A DNA stretch of 64,000 nt from Halichondria panicea (lineage: Eukaryota; Porifera; Demospongiae; Suberitida; Halichondriidae). Where the stretch lies: positions 4,696,620-4,760,619 of the forward strand of contig NC_087389.1 in NCBI RefSeq assembly GCF_963675165.1, written 5' to 3'. The position numbers and the translations under genes are program-made. The notes under the pieces are model-generated. The model worked only from the letters and a program-made list of their open reading frames with translations, was not told where the DNA came from and did not search any database. Positions 23,622 through 35,979 of this stretch are shown here, in pieces (position 1 is the first letter of the stretch; the number at the start of each line of letters is the position of its first letter).

Positions 23622-26514
23622 ACGACCAAGGCGTGACCCAGACATGCGATAGGATTTTGTACACTTTCAACATAATTAGGAGTATAGTTACTGCACCTGT
23701 CAATATTTTTTGACCCACAATTTTGTATAGTAGCTACAGTTTACGTACACTATCTAGTTGACCTCAATATACACTTATACTGAAACTGAACTTATAATGT
23801 TATTAAGGTGCTCAGTTTTTTTCTTTATAGATTATAGTACATGTCTAGTTCATAACCACTTGTACGTCTATAGTTAATTGGTAGTTTATATGTAATTATA
23901 CCATCTTTCTATTGATCAAACATCAGCACAATGTTTAGATTAAGTTTACATACCATCTTTCTATTGATCAAACATCAGCACAATGTTTAGATTAACATTC
24001 AAGTCATGTCAATTGAGAAGGTGTAGCAACTCTAAAGTTCCCATAGAATCTATAGCCGAGAAGTGATTAGAGAGTTCGCCAGAAATTAAGGCTTTGAACT
24101 TTTTGAATTACCCAAATAGTCTATAATTACCAATAGAGGGTCTAGCTAGGCTGTGTGACATATCATCCAATTTATTGAGTGGGTGTCTTACATGTACATG
24201 TGTACATGTACATTGTTGTGGAGTAGGTGTGGTGTAGACATAAAAGGTATAAGCCACAAGTTTCCTTGGTCAAGGACATATGCACTGTCTGCCTGCAAAC
24301 CCTTCTTTACCTTCTGGCTGAGATTAATTATAAGGTGATGTATATGTAATACTTAGTAGACTACCACAGTAAAGAAGGGGGGGGGGTTGAAAACGGAGCA
24401 TTTACGCACAGTCAATTACTTCGAATTCTGTGTTTGATATCCATGCATATAATCATGTTGATCCGTGTTTTTCGCCTAAGCCAGATAGCCCACCAATCCA
24501 GCGGAAATGTTTTTACTATCATTTACCATTTGCAGCTCCCCTCTGATTCTTTGGCTGGCTGAGCATCTGCGCCGCGTCCATGCGTACTTACTGTGCATCA
24601 TATAGAAGCGTTGTGTATGTCATGTCACCTGGTCCAGCTAGCTAGGAGCTTGGATTTTTGAGTGTTGTATTATCGTTTCGGCTCCATCTATAGTGGCTTT
24701 GTTCTACAAGGAGAAGCTTGTGACTACACAGTACAATTGATTCTAAAGTAGCTGCATAGGCATTGTAATTAGTGAAATAAAAGCCTTGGTAGGTTGGTCT
24801 GTAACATTTACTTTTGCCTAATTATAAGCGGGTTTGACTAAACGTGTCTTGATAGTTGATTCATTGTTTGGCACAGTATTTTACGACAGAACATCTCCAG
24901 TCATCATGGCATGATTATGACTCTACTGTAATACCTCAAAGTGAAACAGTGCAGATAGAAATCCTAAGAATGTGCTTCCTATGCTGTTTTTATTGCTTGA
25001 AGGGGACTCACTAACTATTACTGCTGTCTTGCTGTGACTGTTCCACTAGCCACAATAAATTATTGCTAGCTTGCTTAACCTAGTACTACTGTATGAGCTA
25101 GAAAACATGGCCTGGAAGAAATACAGACGAAAACGCGAATCGTAACCACATTGCGTCCAACCCCCTTCCCTTTGGTAGTACATATTGCTATCGTAAACTG
25201 GTTAACTATTATACCTATTATAGACAGGTAATAATTTTAGAGTTTTCAGATTTGACTCTATTTTTAGGGCACTATATAATTCATTAGTCAATTTTAAGGT
25301 TGAAGGGAACGTTTGGGAGTCAGGCTAGCTTGATTAGCATAATTATACTCTTATTAAAAGGTAATTCATAATCCTCTTTCAGTCGAATGGCCAAGGCAGA
25401 AATTTATCGCACAGACCGGAAGTACTTCCTGTTGTCCATTTGGATATGCGGTTTCAAGCTCAATTTTTGCACAAACTTTAGCTTAATTAGTGTAGCATTT
25501 TATCATTGTCTATACAGTGGAACCTCCATAAAACGAACACTATTGGGGAACAGCCTTTTGGCCGTTATAGAGAGGTAGTCTTCTTTGGGAGGTTTTGATT
25601 GCCAGCTATAATTATATGTATGCTCTATGAGTCGTTTTTTGCTGCAAATGAATCTTGGAGCATGCTAACTGCTTCTTAGCTCATACAAGCTTTGAAAGGC
25701 TGTAGAGACAAGCTACAGCTAGATTTTCACGATTGTAAAAAATAATGCTATCTCAGCAATAATTTTCTGCTAATTCTGGGTGTGGCTGTCCGTTCTGGGA
25801 GATTATTTTCCATTGCTAAAGCTGATCAGAGACTACAAAGCTGCTCGTTATGTATTCATTACGGTGGAGCATATAAAAGTTTAGCATGATTTTACACACG
25901 GAATTACAAGAGTGTCTAGCTTTTGTAAGCTATAAAACAATGCACATACACATACATCGTGTTACAACAACAAAATGTAATACAATGGGGAAGTTAATAC
26001 ACTGGGGAATCACAAGGAGATCTGTTAAGAGACTTTTTCACTCAAAATAGAGCATGTGACATCCATGCACTGTCCACATCCAGACGAATCAAATACCCTT
26101 ACAGAGAGCTAGGGTTGATCAAAATTATCCCCTTAGTATAGTGTTCTCCATGCAGTCTCCCCTCTTATTCTTCATATGCCTCCGAGTACTCCCACCTCAA
26201 ATCCTGAGCTGATAATGCAGAAGCAGAAGCTAGTAAAGACACCCAAAATACACTTAATCCACATACTGGCTTGTTGCCATGCAAGCTCAAGTATGATTAC
26301 AATCCACCTGTAGCTGAAATGATGCCCTTCCAGTTTGTAGAGCTATTTCCTACCATATAACTATAACTAACGCGTGCTTCTAAACTGGCCTCAAACTCAA
26401 GCCCCTCGTTTTTGCTTACTCTCCAACATGACGTAATTATTAAATTAACCGTTAGGCATTTATACATAGACTTAAGGTGCCTTGGCCGTTTGACTGTTAT
26501 TAGAGCGGACATAA
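23622..26514. other. Region between copies 2 and 3, no gene seen
   Basis: About 2.9 kb. Near 23899-23995 a 52-bp unit ('ccatctttctattgatcaaa...') is present twice in tandem; the matching 3' flank of copy 3 (34325-34380) has one. 24205-24290 matches 12270-12360. Between 24290 and 26515 there is extra DNA absent from the copy-2 flank, including a pogo-like repeat at 25515-25870. Short ORFs here have no recognisable domain. Confidence 0.5.
25515..25870. repeat. Pogo/Tigger-like nonautonomous repeat, right end degraded
   Basis: It begins ta-cagtggaacctccataaa and stays alignable with 51050-51478 for about 300 bp (shared 'ctcatacaagctttgaaa', 'agcaataattttctgctaat'). The right terminal repeat is not clear. 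The CAGT start after TA fits pogo-type Tc1/mariner elements; this is inferred from the ends only. Confidence 0.6.
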
Positions 26515-26900
26515 TGTAAATGTCACGAATGCTATAACTCAGAATCTTGCTATATTCTTTAAGGGTTTAGGTTACAGGGACTAGACTCTCTAGCCAGCCC
26601 CACATCCGCAAGGGAAGGACTGGTATAGATTGTTATTCCAGTGGAATTTTAATGACTTGTGTGACATCATCATGTGGTTTGTACAGTGGTCAATATTCAG
26701 TTGCATGCGTGCATGGGTTATCCTAACCTGACAACGTGCTCTATACTAATTATGGTGTTGGTTCCGCACTCTGATTGATCATTACCAGATTTACGTAATC
26801 GCACAACTCTCAGATAGGCAATGCACCAGTCCCTTCCCTTGTGGAGGCGAGATGTGAGATTGGATTGGCTATAGCGGCAACACTTTCCTATGGGGAAAGG
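26515..26900. repeat. Duplicated upstream segment, copy-3 side
   Basis: Partner of 12405-12899 in the same orientation. Here it runs straight into the 5' flank of copy 3 with no interruption, which shows the arrangement before the insertion. The start codon is 200 bp downstream. It may hold regulatory DNA shared by copies 2 and 3. Confidence 0.75.
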
Positions 26901-27100
26901 TATAGCGATTCAACCATATCCTACATGTAACACCACTGTACACATTATCCACTCTCTGGATTAAAACCCATGAAGAGATGAGAAAGAAGCGCCAGATACA
27001 ATTTCTATAATAATACAAATGTACGACAAAAAACTGTATAAATGGTGTACTATTTATAATTTATACAACTGACTATTATAGATATATCGCCACAATCAGT

Positions 27101-30100
27101 ATGTCGGACAATGAAAAGTTTAAGAGATTGTTTGAATTCTGTGTCAAAGGGGATCGAATTGGTCTAGCTGATTACATCATTACCAATGGTTGTAACCCAA
27201 GTGCGTACGATGCTCATGACAGTCTCGGTAAAACAGCTCTTCATATTGCATGTCAGCATGGACACTTGCTCACCGTACGCTCATTGATAGAAGTGTTCGG
27301 TTGCTATCGATTTATTAGAGATAATGCTGGAAATCTTCCTGTTCATTATGCTTGCCTGCACGGTCATTTACCGATAGTAGACTACTTACTTCACTTTAAG
27401 GGTGTGAACATTACTAATGCAGTTTTTAAGACTGACTCTGAAGGCAACAACTTGCTCCACAAAGCTTGTCAGTCTGGATCAACACCTGTTGTCAGGTATT
27501 TACAAGCAATACTCTGCTACAACTCAAAGGATCATGTTTCTAGAAAGTTGAATTTATATCACGATAGTCATGAAACATACAACCTAGCCACAAGTGTGAA
27601 ATTACTATTACACCGAAAACTTTTATTAATCCATTGTCTGTTGACCAAGAATAAACGTGGTGACACTCCTCTGCATATTGCATGTCGTCATGGTCATTTG
27701 CCTATTCTGAAAATATTCAAGGTATACATACCACTCTTGCAACATCTTAAGCTATCAATAACTGCTAGCAAGTCGACACATTATGATGTTGCTGCCTTCA
27801 TTTTAACAGTGGGCACTAAACTTGCTTTTGTTGATGTTGACTCTGAATCACTACTTGGAGGCCCAGTTTTTCCAAACATTCAATCATTTGAGCTGCTGAC
27901 CGACCCAATAGTAGAAAAAGAACGATTTTATCTACTCAAAAAACTATCGATTCAATGTCAATCATGTTGGAAATTATTTGATCTCGAAGACATTTCTAAT
28001 TTTAATCGTAACGATTTAACAGGTGTTTGCCCAACTTGTTTCGACCTTAGCTCAAGAGATAGGTTTTACTTTCATTGCAATAAATGTGAAAAGTATTTTA
28101 TTCATCAATCTCTATCATCGAAATGTAGGGAATGCTTTTTTGAAGGTGAAATTAATCTAATTAAATCTATTATCAACACTGAACCCCCACAAACTCTGTT
28201 TGAAAATGACGATCAGTTTGGCTTTGATTTTTTTTGTATGTCTGTTGGTCATTCAGCCGCTCAGAGTGGTAATATACAGGCGTACAAGCAAATAGAAGAC
28301 GTTCATTTGGTAGTGCCTAGTGCTGAAACACTCCTTCATGCAGCATGCATCTCTGATAATGTTTTTCTTGTTGACTACATCATGGCAACAGCAAAGTATG
28401 GGATTGATGTACTTGACTCTAATGGAGTTACTCCTTTACATGTAGCTTGTGAGTGGGGCTCGCTTAAAGTGTTTTCACATCTGTCCCGTTTAATTGTATC
28501 GGTAGTGGATATCCCCAACAAAGAGCTTTTGCTTTTACTTGCTTGCGAACATAATTGTGTTGATTTGTGCAAAAAGGTGATTGCTGTGTTTGGCTGTGTC
28601 ACACTTCAATCAAATTATGATTTTGAAACTCCGTTGCATGTAGCTAGTGCTAATAATAATATCGAACTTGTCATGTTGATTGTTGAAGAGGGTGGCCTAT
28701 GCTTCATAGATAGTATTGACGAGTTTGGAGACACTCCTCTTTTTAATGCTTGTCGTTGCGGAAACTTAGAGATGGTTAAGTATCTTATTGAAAAAGGTTC
28801 AAATCCTTTATTTGTGAATGCTGTAACAAAAGAAACAGCTGCCCACATTGCGTGCAGAATGGGTAACTCAGACATCCTTTGTGAAGTGATTAAGAAACCT
28901 ACGGACAATTACCCTTTATCAGAGAACTGGTACGGGGCAAAACCAATTCATTTGGCCATTGACAGTGACTGTAAAAAATGTGTGGAATTGTTGGTACAAC
29001 ACACCCGAATGGATTTAAACCAGGTGCTTAATAACCGAAATCAAACCCTAGCTCATTTTATCTCAATGACTGGGAAGCTGGAATTTTCTGAATCATGTCT
29101 CAAGGTGTTACACGATTCACTAGACTGGAATGCTGTGGATTGCAATGGTACCATGGCTCTTCATAACGCTTGCATGAGTGACAATGAAAACGTTGTGAAG
29201 CTTATTGTTGATGTATGCTCCATCACACTACAAACCAAGAACACCCTCAATACCCCGGTACATTTTACGGCTCAATTGGGAAGCATGGAAATATTTAGAT
29301 TGCTAATGCAAAGGAAATCTCAGATTGCTGGTTCATTGGATGAATATAGAGATATCAATGGTGAAACTCCTCTTTATTTAGCCTGTCGAAGAAATTTTGA
29401 ATCCTCATACGAAATGGTCTCTACTTTGTGTGAATATTGTTCTGTGACAGCTCAAAACAAAAAACTACAAACACCCTTGCATATTGCTTGTCAAACTGGG
29501 AATATTGCTGTTGTGAGATTTCTTTCAGAAAGATTTAATGGAGATTATGTAGATGAGGAGGAAAACACGGTATTACACATAGCCTCAGAAAATGACTCTT
29601 TAGAAGTAGTCAAAACTGTCTTAAGTCTCGTTTCTCCTGTATGCAAAAACAAAAATGGTGAAACTCCAATTCACATTGCTTGTAGAAAGGGCAGTGTAGA
29701 TATTGTTCGAGCTCTTGTTGGCAAGAAAGTAGATCTTGTTTATACAACCAGCGGAAACTCATATTTGCATTCAGCATGTAAAGGCGAATCTCTTGAGGTT
29801 GTCGAATTCTTGCTCAAAGAGAGTGGACTAGACTGTAGCCAAATGATGGTGGAGAATGAAGAAGGCAATACACCATTGCATTGTGCTTTTCAAGAAGGGT
29901 TGTTGGACATCATCTTGTTTCTGTTAAATTGTAACCAATGGCATATTCTACAAAAGCGAAATAAAAGCGGATTAACTCCATTCTATTGCATTTTGGCTTC
30001 TGAGCACGTGGCCGTTACAAGGCAGCTTTTGTCAAGTACAGATATTGACATAAATATATTATACACGCGTGAGGAGCCGCTGCTGCATTGCATCCTAAAA

Positions 30101-33100
30101 TATTCAAAGGATGTTCCATCAATTCGTAGTTTGGTTCGTTTTATCGTAGAAAACGACATTTGCGACCCACTAGCGTGTGATTCTGAAGGATATTCAATTT
30201 TACACTATTTTTTCATTCGAATTATGGAGTGGTACCTTTTAGGGAGAGAATTGCACCCATATCTCGACTTAGTGCTCCCAGATCTCTTGGATTACCTCCT
30301 GGAAATACCACGAGCTCAGATAAGCAAGCAGAATCAATGTGGGAATTCCCTGCTGCACACTTTTGCAATGCATAGCCAATATAATATATATAAGATTGAA
30401 TATCTGGAGAAGCTACTACGTAAAGCAGATATTAGGGACTCAGTAAATACAAAAAATGCCGAAAAAAAAACTCCTATTCAGTTAGCACAAAGAGGGAGGT
30501 CTACTCGTCTACTAATAAAGTATGGTGCTAACCCTGGCGAAGTTTCAGAACAATTAACTTCTATTCTTAACAAGTTTAAGAAAAAACACCCGCTAAAACC
30601 TTCGATTAAGATTGTTGTTGTTGGTAACTCAAAGGCTGGAAAAACAACGCTTATTGAAACCATAAAACATTTTGACTCCCCAAATGCAGCTAGTACAGAG
30701 CCCATGGTTGTTGAAAGCCCTACAGCTGGAGTAAAGATAACTGATCACACCAGCCAAGTTTTGGGTCTCATCACCTTCTATGATTTCGGTGGCCAGCCGG
30801 AATTTGAAAGCGTAAATGCTGCATTCTTAAGTAATGCTGTTTCTCTGGACTATCCTCCTATATTTTTGTTGCTAGTTGATGTTGCTAGATATGTCTCTCA
30901 ACTTGCACGAAACACTCAGTACTGGCTTACTTACATTAGAAACTGTATCCCTAATCAACTGGAGGTCCCACCACATGTAGTTGTCATTGGTAGTCATGCT
31001 GACTCCATTCAGAACACTGAACATTTTAAATGCCATTTCAAATCTGTTGTTGAGAAACTCTATTGTGACAAATTTCATATAGCTGATCCAATTCTGTTAG
31101 ATTGCCGTGCAATATGCTCTGAGCAAATACAGAAGTTACATCAAGTGTTGGCTGATAGCAGCACTAGCTTACAAAAAACTCTCGAGATTGATTGCCGATG
31201 TCATGTACTGTATGCCTTCTTATCAAATTGGTTTGCTAACGTCTCAGTCGTTAAATTTTCTGATGTGCAAGCAAAAGTTGACTCTGTAACGGGCTCAAAA
31301 TATTATGATAAGGATATTTTGCTCCCAAGTACCACACCTGACTTGTTGCCTTTACTGGAAAGCCTCCACTCTGGAGGGCACATTGTCTTACTGAATAGAA
31401 AGCATGTAGACAACTGCTGGATTGTCTTAGACAGCAAACTATTGTTTGAAAAGGTGAATGGGACTCTTTTTTGCCCAAGTGATCCTGGATTTCACCCAAA
31501 ATTACCAAAAAATATTGGTGTCTTAACTCGGAAAGATCTTGAATCACTTTTTGGGACGGAACATCTTGAATCAATCATTGCATATGTCATGTACTCGGAG
31601 TTTTGTCAGAAGATTGAAGATTCAGAAGTTTTACAATTGATTGAAACTGCTTGTTCAACTGTGTCCAAAAACGGCAGTGAACGAACCAGTATGTTGTTTA
31701 CCCCGTCACACCTTAGTGAAATGCAGACAGATACTGCAGGTTGTATTGAAAGTGATACTACTAGTATTACTATTGCTTCCACCACAGATGAACTCGAGAC
31801 TTACTTCTTTTTTCCAGGATTAGTGAAACGGGAACGTCCCAATAATGTGTGGAGTGATGGTGGTGGAGATTCATCCTATACTTTCAGTTGGTGTTTGATA
31901 TGCTATGATAATAATTTTTTGGACACAAGATTCTTGCAAGTGCTTCTACTGTGACTCACTTTCAATTTTGCTACTGCAGTTGAGCAGCTTCGATGCTATT
32001 GCAACATTTGGAAGAATGGCATTCATTGGAGCACCCATCAAGGTGTGGAGGTGTTAGTTGAAATTGTGGAACAAAATACTGCTGTAGTACTATTGATGAG
32101 ATTTACTGAAGGACTTGAAATAGAAGGAGTCAAGCTTCGTTCTAAAATAATCAAGAAAATCCTTGTCACCAAGAAAGAATTTTGTCAGAATGTGGAAGTA
32201 ACTGAGTTTGTACTCCCAAAAACTGTCCAATATCCTATCAACATTCACCAAGCAGCAAAAATTTCTATCTCTGAAGTTGCACGGGCATTTACTCACAATT
32301 ATCCCATTGTAATTGATTTAAAGCAAAAGAATCATCTTTTATCAAAACTTCTCTATTATGAGCCTCCCCTTGATAGCAAGTCCATTGAGTACTTGTGGTC
32401 TGAAACGGATGAGCAAAAAGAAGTTTCATCTGAACTATTGTTAAATATCTCTCAATCACTTGAGAAACCAACTCATAAAGAAATGAGAGAACGGGGAAAA
32501 GAACTCATTGAACAAATTGATTCTTATCTAAATCGAGATAAGATGTCTTATGAGGCACTGAGAAAACTTATTGGCAGTTTTAGTATCTTTGGCGATCGGA
32601 ACCCTTTGGTAAGTGAGATATCATATCACACAACTTACATTAATTATGTGCAATGCACTTTTTTCAATTTAGAAATTAGCCTCAGTGAAAGAACATTACC
32701 CGGAGATGTACGACGAAGAATCCCCCAATATTAATGGTAAATGAAACCATTAATGTCACGCTTGTATATAATTTATGCTGTCGTACTGTAGCTCCCAGCT
32801 TCAGTATAGTCACACAAAGGCTGCAGGACCACAACATAGGAGCTGATAACCCTCTGCAAAGCCTACCTCCACATTCAATAGTGAGCCAGGATTCTCAAAT
32901 AACCAATGTGATTACAATTCGAACGGTCACTGAAAAGGTAAGCTGAATAGTTCTTTTGATTATAATTATAGCATGGATCCACAGATTGGCTCTTCTGTTG
33001 TGTCTCTCCCAACTAGTGCACCTGTAACGTACAGTAAGTTGGTTTATAGCCATGTATGTGCATAATGCATTTTCCTCTGCTCATAATAATAATATTTTAT

Positions 33101-34010
33101 GTGCACTCATATACGGCGTACGCATATTTATGTGTAGATACCTCAGGACCTTGTAAGGTGACTGTGAATGAGCTAAAGAAGGAATTCAATATTAGCGATG
33201 ATCAACTTGGCAATAGAGTCGAAAAATCCGACATTAAGAACTTGGCTTCTTTTTTTGGTGATGTAGAACTCTATCTCCCGGGCTTAGGTCTGTGTGAAGC
33301 AGATGAGGCAGATGTCCGAACAGCAGTTCACCTTCATGGCAATCAAACTGGAATGAACAAAGCTCTTACCATTTGGATTAACTCGTGTAAAGCAACTTTC
33401 AAAGATTTGATTTCAATCGCTTTGGATGTACGTAAAGCAAATGTGGCTGAAAAGATTTGCAACTATTTGCAGCAAAACAGTGAGTGCATGCATGTGCAGG
33501 TTGTGCATGCTTCCTACGTGTGCATATAAACATATCCATATACATGCATGCATAATTATACCCTTGGTAATTTTCGGAATTTGGCGAATCAATGTGAGAA
33601 TCCCAGCTTGCAGTAAAATTATCGCATGATCGTCAAAATAAACATTGCCAATAATTATAGTTCAATTGCCTCCTTCATGCATGCCAAATTTACCTGCTTA
33701 TAAATTATATGCGGTTTATATCGTATATAGCAGGTTATTTTCGTGGTTATTTTCGTGCTCAAGCTGACCTCCACGAAATGTTAACTTAAGCGTGGCTTAC
33801 CGGAACATATAAATGCAGTGCAGGCAACGAGACTAAACAAAATTTATACTCACGAAAATCACCGTTCGCATTATACGGTATGCGGTAATTGTATGGAACC
33901 CTCGTTTATGTTGTATATTGAACCATGCATTCACAGATTGCAGTGAATCCAGTCTACAAAGTAGCCCACCACCCCCTAAACGACCAAGGCGTGACCCAAA
34001 CATGCGGTAG
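27101..34010 (+). CDS. Ankyrin-ROC-COR-Death protein, copy 3, one in-frame TGA
   Basis: Six exons in phase: 27101-32608, 32673-32736, 32792-32937, 32985-33033, 33138-33479, 33937-34010 (2060 codons if the stop is read through). The only lesion is TGA at 31952-31954 (codon 1618, in COR), where copies 1 and 2 have arginine. Domains: ankyrin repeats; four CxxC pairs from residue 286 (CQSC, CPTC, CNKC, CREC); a second ankyrin array; ROC with P-loop GNSKAGKTT and DFGGQPEF; COR; Death-like domain in exon 5 (NLASFFGDVELYLPGL ... TFKDLISIALDVRKANVAEKI); and a proline/basic tail PPPPKRPRRD that looks like a nuclear-localisation motif. As it stands, a truncated ankyrin-ROC protein would be made unless the stop is read through, edited or polymorphic. 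Confidence 0.85.
33720..33881. repeat. MITE-like insert in intron 5 of copy 3, absent from copy 2
   Basis: The block has inverted ends (cgtatatagcaggttatttt against acgaaaatcacc...ttatacggta). The matching intron of copy 2 (23315-23580) aligns on both sides but lacks it. It is related to the 'ttattttcgtgg' repeat family. Confidence 0.6.
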
Positions 34011-34456
34011 GATTTTGAATTATTTGAATATGTACTAGCAGTATCATTAACTGCTGTCAATTTTTTTGTGGCACTATTTTATTATTGTTTTGCCAGGTCA
34101 CTTTATCTGAATGTTAATTTTGAACAATTATTAGCTATATTATTTATATACCTTTTCCTTTAAAAAAGCGTGCACATACCATAATTATGTCTATATAATT
34201 ATTATAGTCTTTCTAGCTTGCTCAAGATTTCACAGACTTATACATTATAGCTATAATGTATGTATAATCATTATACAGTAGTTCAATTTTTTCATGACCA
34301 CTTTAGTTATTGTAATACGCCTCGTTCCAGGCCAATTTTTCTATATCAAGCATCAGCACAATTTATGATTAGACAATAATTATTCATGATAAGTGTATAT
34401 TATACAAGTCATGTAATTCATCAATTGAAAATATGTAGCAACTTCTAAACTAGTTC
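34011..34456. other. Gap between copy 3 and SSR4 3' end
   Basis: AT-rich DNA between two convergent genes. Part of it (about 34325-34440) matches the 3' flank of copy 2 near 23950-24040, so the duplicated unit extends past the stop codon. No exon is seen. Confidence 0.5.
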
Positions 34457-35979
34457 CTAGTCCTGAATCTTGGTCTTGGTAGTGAAGGCCAGCCACCAAA
34501 CAAGGAGCGCTATCACCATGGCAATGAACGAGGGGGCGATCCACAGACTGCTCCTGGCTCCCTACACAAGGCAAAAAGAGATCACATGATAACTGAAGCC
34601 TATAGAAAGACATAAAGTTAGTCATATTATAAGAATGGTTGAGGCATCACCGCACTAAGCACTGTGGCTCACCCTGTGATCAATGTTAACTGAAAAGAGA
34701 GGCTTTGCTGTCAACTCTTCACCATAACGAGCAGACTGTGTGTGTGTGTGGAGGGGGGGGGGGGGGGAAGTAGGTGAAACAGTGGTCGAAAGTAAGAGGC
34801 ACGTGCACAATGTATATGCATTATATCTACATGTATTAACACAAACAGACAATGACGTCATTGAATGGCCCCCTACAACCTGCACCTTTATAGACCTGCT
34901 TTGACTATACATACATGTATTCTGGCAACCACTAAAGCACACATACACATGCACCAAGACACAACAAACCTACCACAGACACATGTACTGTACAGGAACA
35001 CACAATCTGAAGTACACATGCAAAAACACACACTCACCTTTTTAATGGCGGCTGTCCCCTCATCGTCAAAGAACTTGATGGTCCTCTGTCCAGTCGCAGC
35101 ACTTTCATGGCTCTCAGTCCAACTCACCTACATTGTACAAGTACACAGTACGGTAACGACAATGTACACACAGCAGGCCCTGGGGCCAATGTTAGAGTAA
35201 CTAATGGGATCTATACAAGATTACAACAAAACGTCCGCCACGGCATTAGGGAAATTAATAATTAATTACGTCCTACACAATGTGTAAAGAGAGCACACAG
35301 AAATTAATAAATGCACATGCAGAGATTATATACATTGCTCCCAATTAATAATAGTCAGCGGGCACTATACAATAATAATTATAAGTTGTACTTGTTAACG
35401 AGCTAGGGATCACCTGATACTCGTTGTCTCTGGCAGACCTGGCGGCCTGGATGAGCTGTCCGTCCACCAACCCATGAATAATCAGACTCTGCGTAGAGGA
35501 CACATACAGACAAAACGATACAAATCTGACTATAGTAAAACGTTATTACTGGGATCACCACAAAATTAATCAGTGTAGGTAAATTAGCATACTCCCACGG
35601 ACATTTGCAAAGGGAATAAATTGTGAGATATATGACAGTAGTTGAATAATAGCCACACATTTTTAATTGTCAGCTATTAGAGATAGTATTACATGTGTAT
35701 GTGTATGTACTTACATCTCCTCCGTCACACTTGACATTGACTTTGATAAGAAACGCTGTTTCCGTTGACAGTAGTACATCGTTAGTGGAGTACGTCTCAC
35801 TGGTCACACTTGGGTTGGTACAGGCACCTGTATAGAGACACACAGTGACAAACGTACCCACAAGTGAACACATATCCTAAATAATACCCACCCTTAGAGT
35901 GAAAATGGCTGCTTTGCTCACCTCTACTGTAGAGAACAGCCACTGATAGGAACACTAGGAGAGAGAGGAGCTTGGCCAT
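34457..35979 (-). CDS. SSR4: Translocon-associated protein subunit delta (SSR4)
   Basis: Six exons on the minus strand, all in phase: 35922-35979, 35715-35827, 35414-35488, 35038-35127, 34673-34735, 34457-34561 (167 aa, close to the animal family length). The protein has a signal peptide (MAKLLSLLVFLSVAVLYSRG), a lumenal domain with two cysteines (ACTNP and VKCDGG), the family-typical VSWTESHES and IKFFDDEG stretches, PLFSVNIDHR before the membrane, one transmembrane helix near residues 140-160 and a short cytosolic tail. TRAP-delta is part of the TRAP complex that sits beside the Sec61 channel in the ER membrane and helps proteins enter. The gene is head to head with GRIPAP1. Confidence 0.95.
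34738..34768. repeat. GT/G-rich simple repeat in SSR4 intron 4
   Basis: A short tgtgtgtg run followed by about 18 G, next to the 3' splice site of SSR4 exon 5 (read on the minus strand). On that strand it gives a C-rich and CA-rich tract just upstream of the acceptor, where a pyrimidine tract is expected. Confidence 0.6.

Noticed and set aside
25387-25578. 63-codon reading frame
   Set aside because: It overlaps the start of a repeat element, has no recognisable domain and no splice partners.
31952-31954. Selenocysteine at the TGA of copy 3
   Set aside because: Paralogs have arginine, not cysteine, at this place, and no selenoprotein context is apparent; CpG decay is simpler.
34865-35200. 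111-codon plus-strand reading frame
   Set aside because: It lies across SSR4 exon 4 and its introns in the opposite sense; the SSR4 model explains the conserved part.
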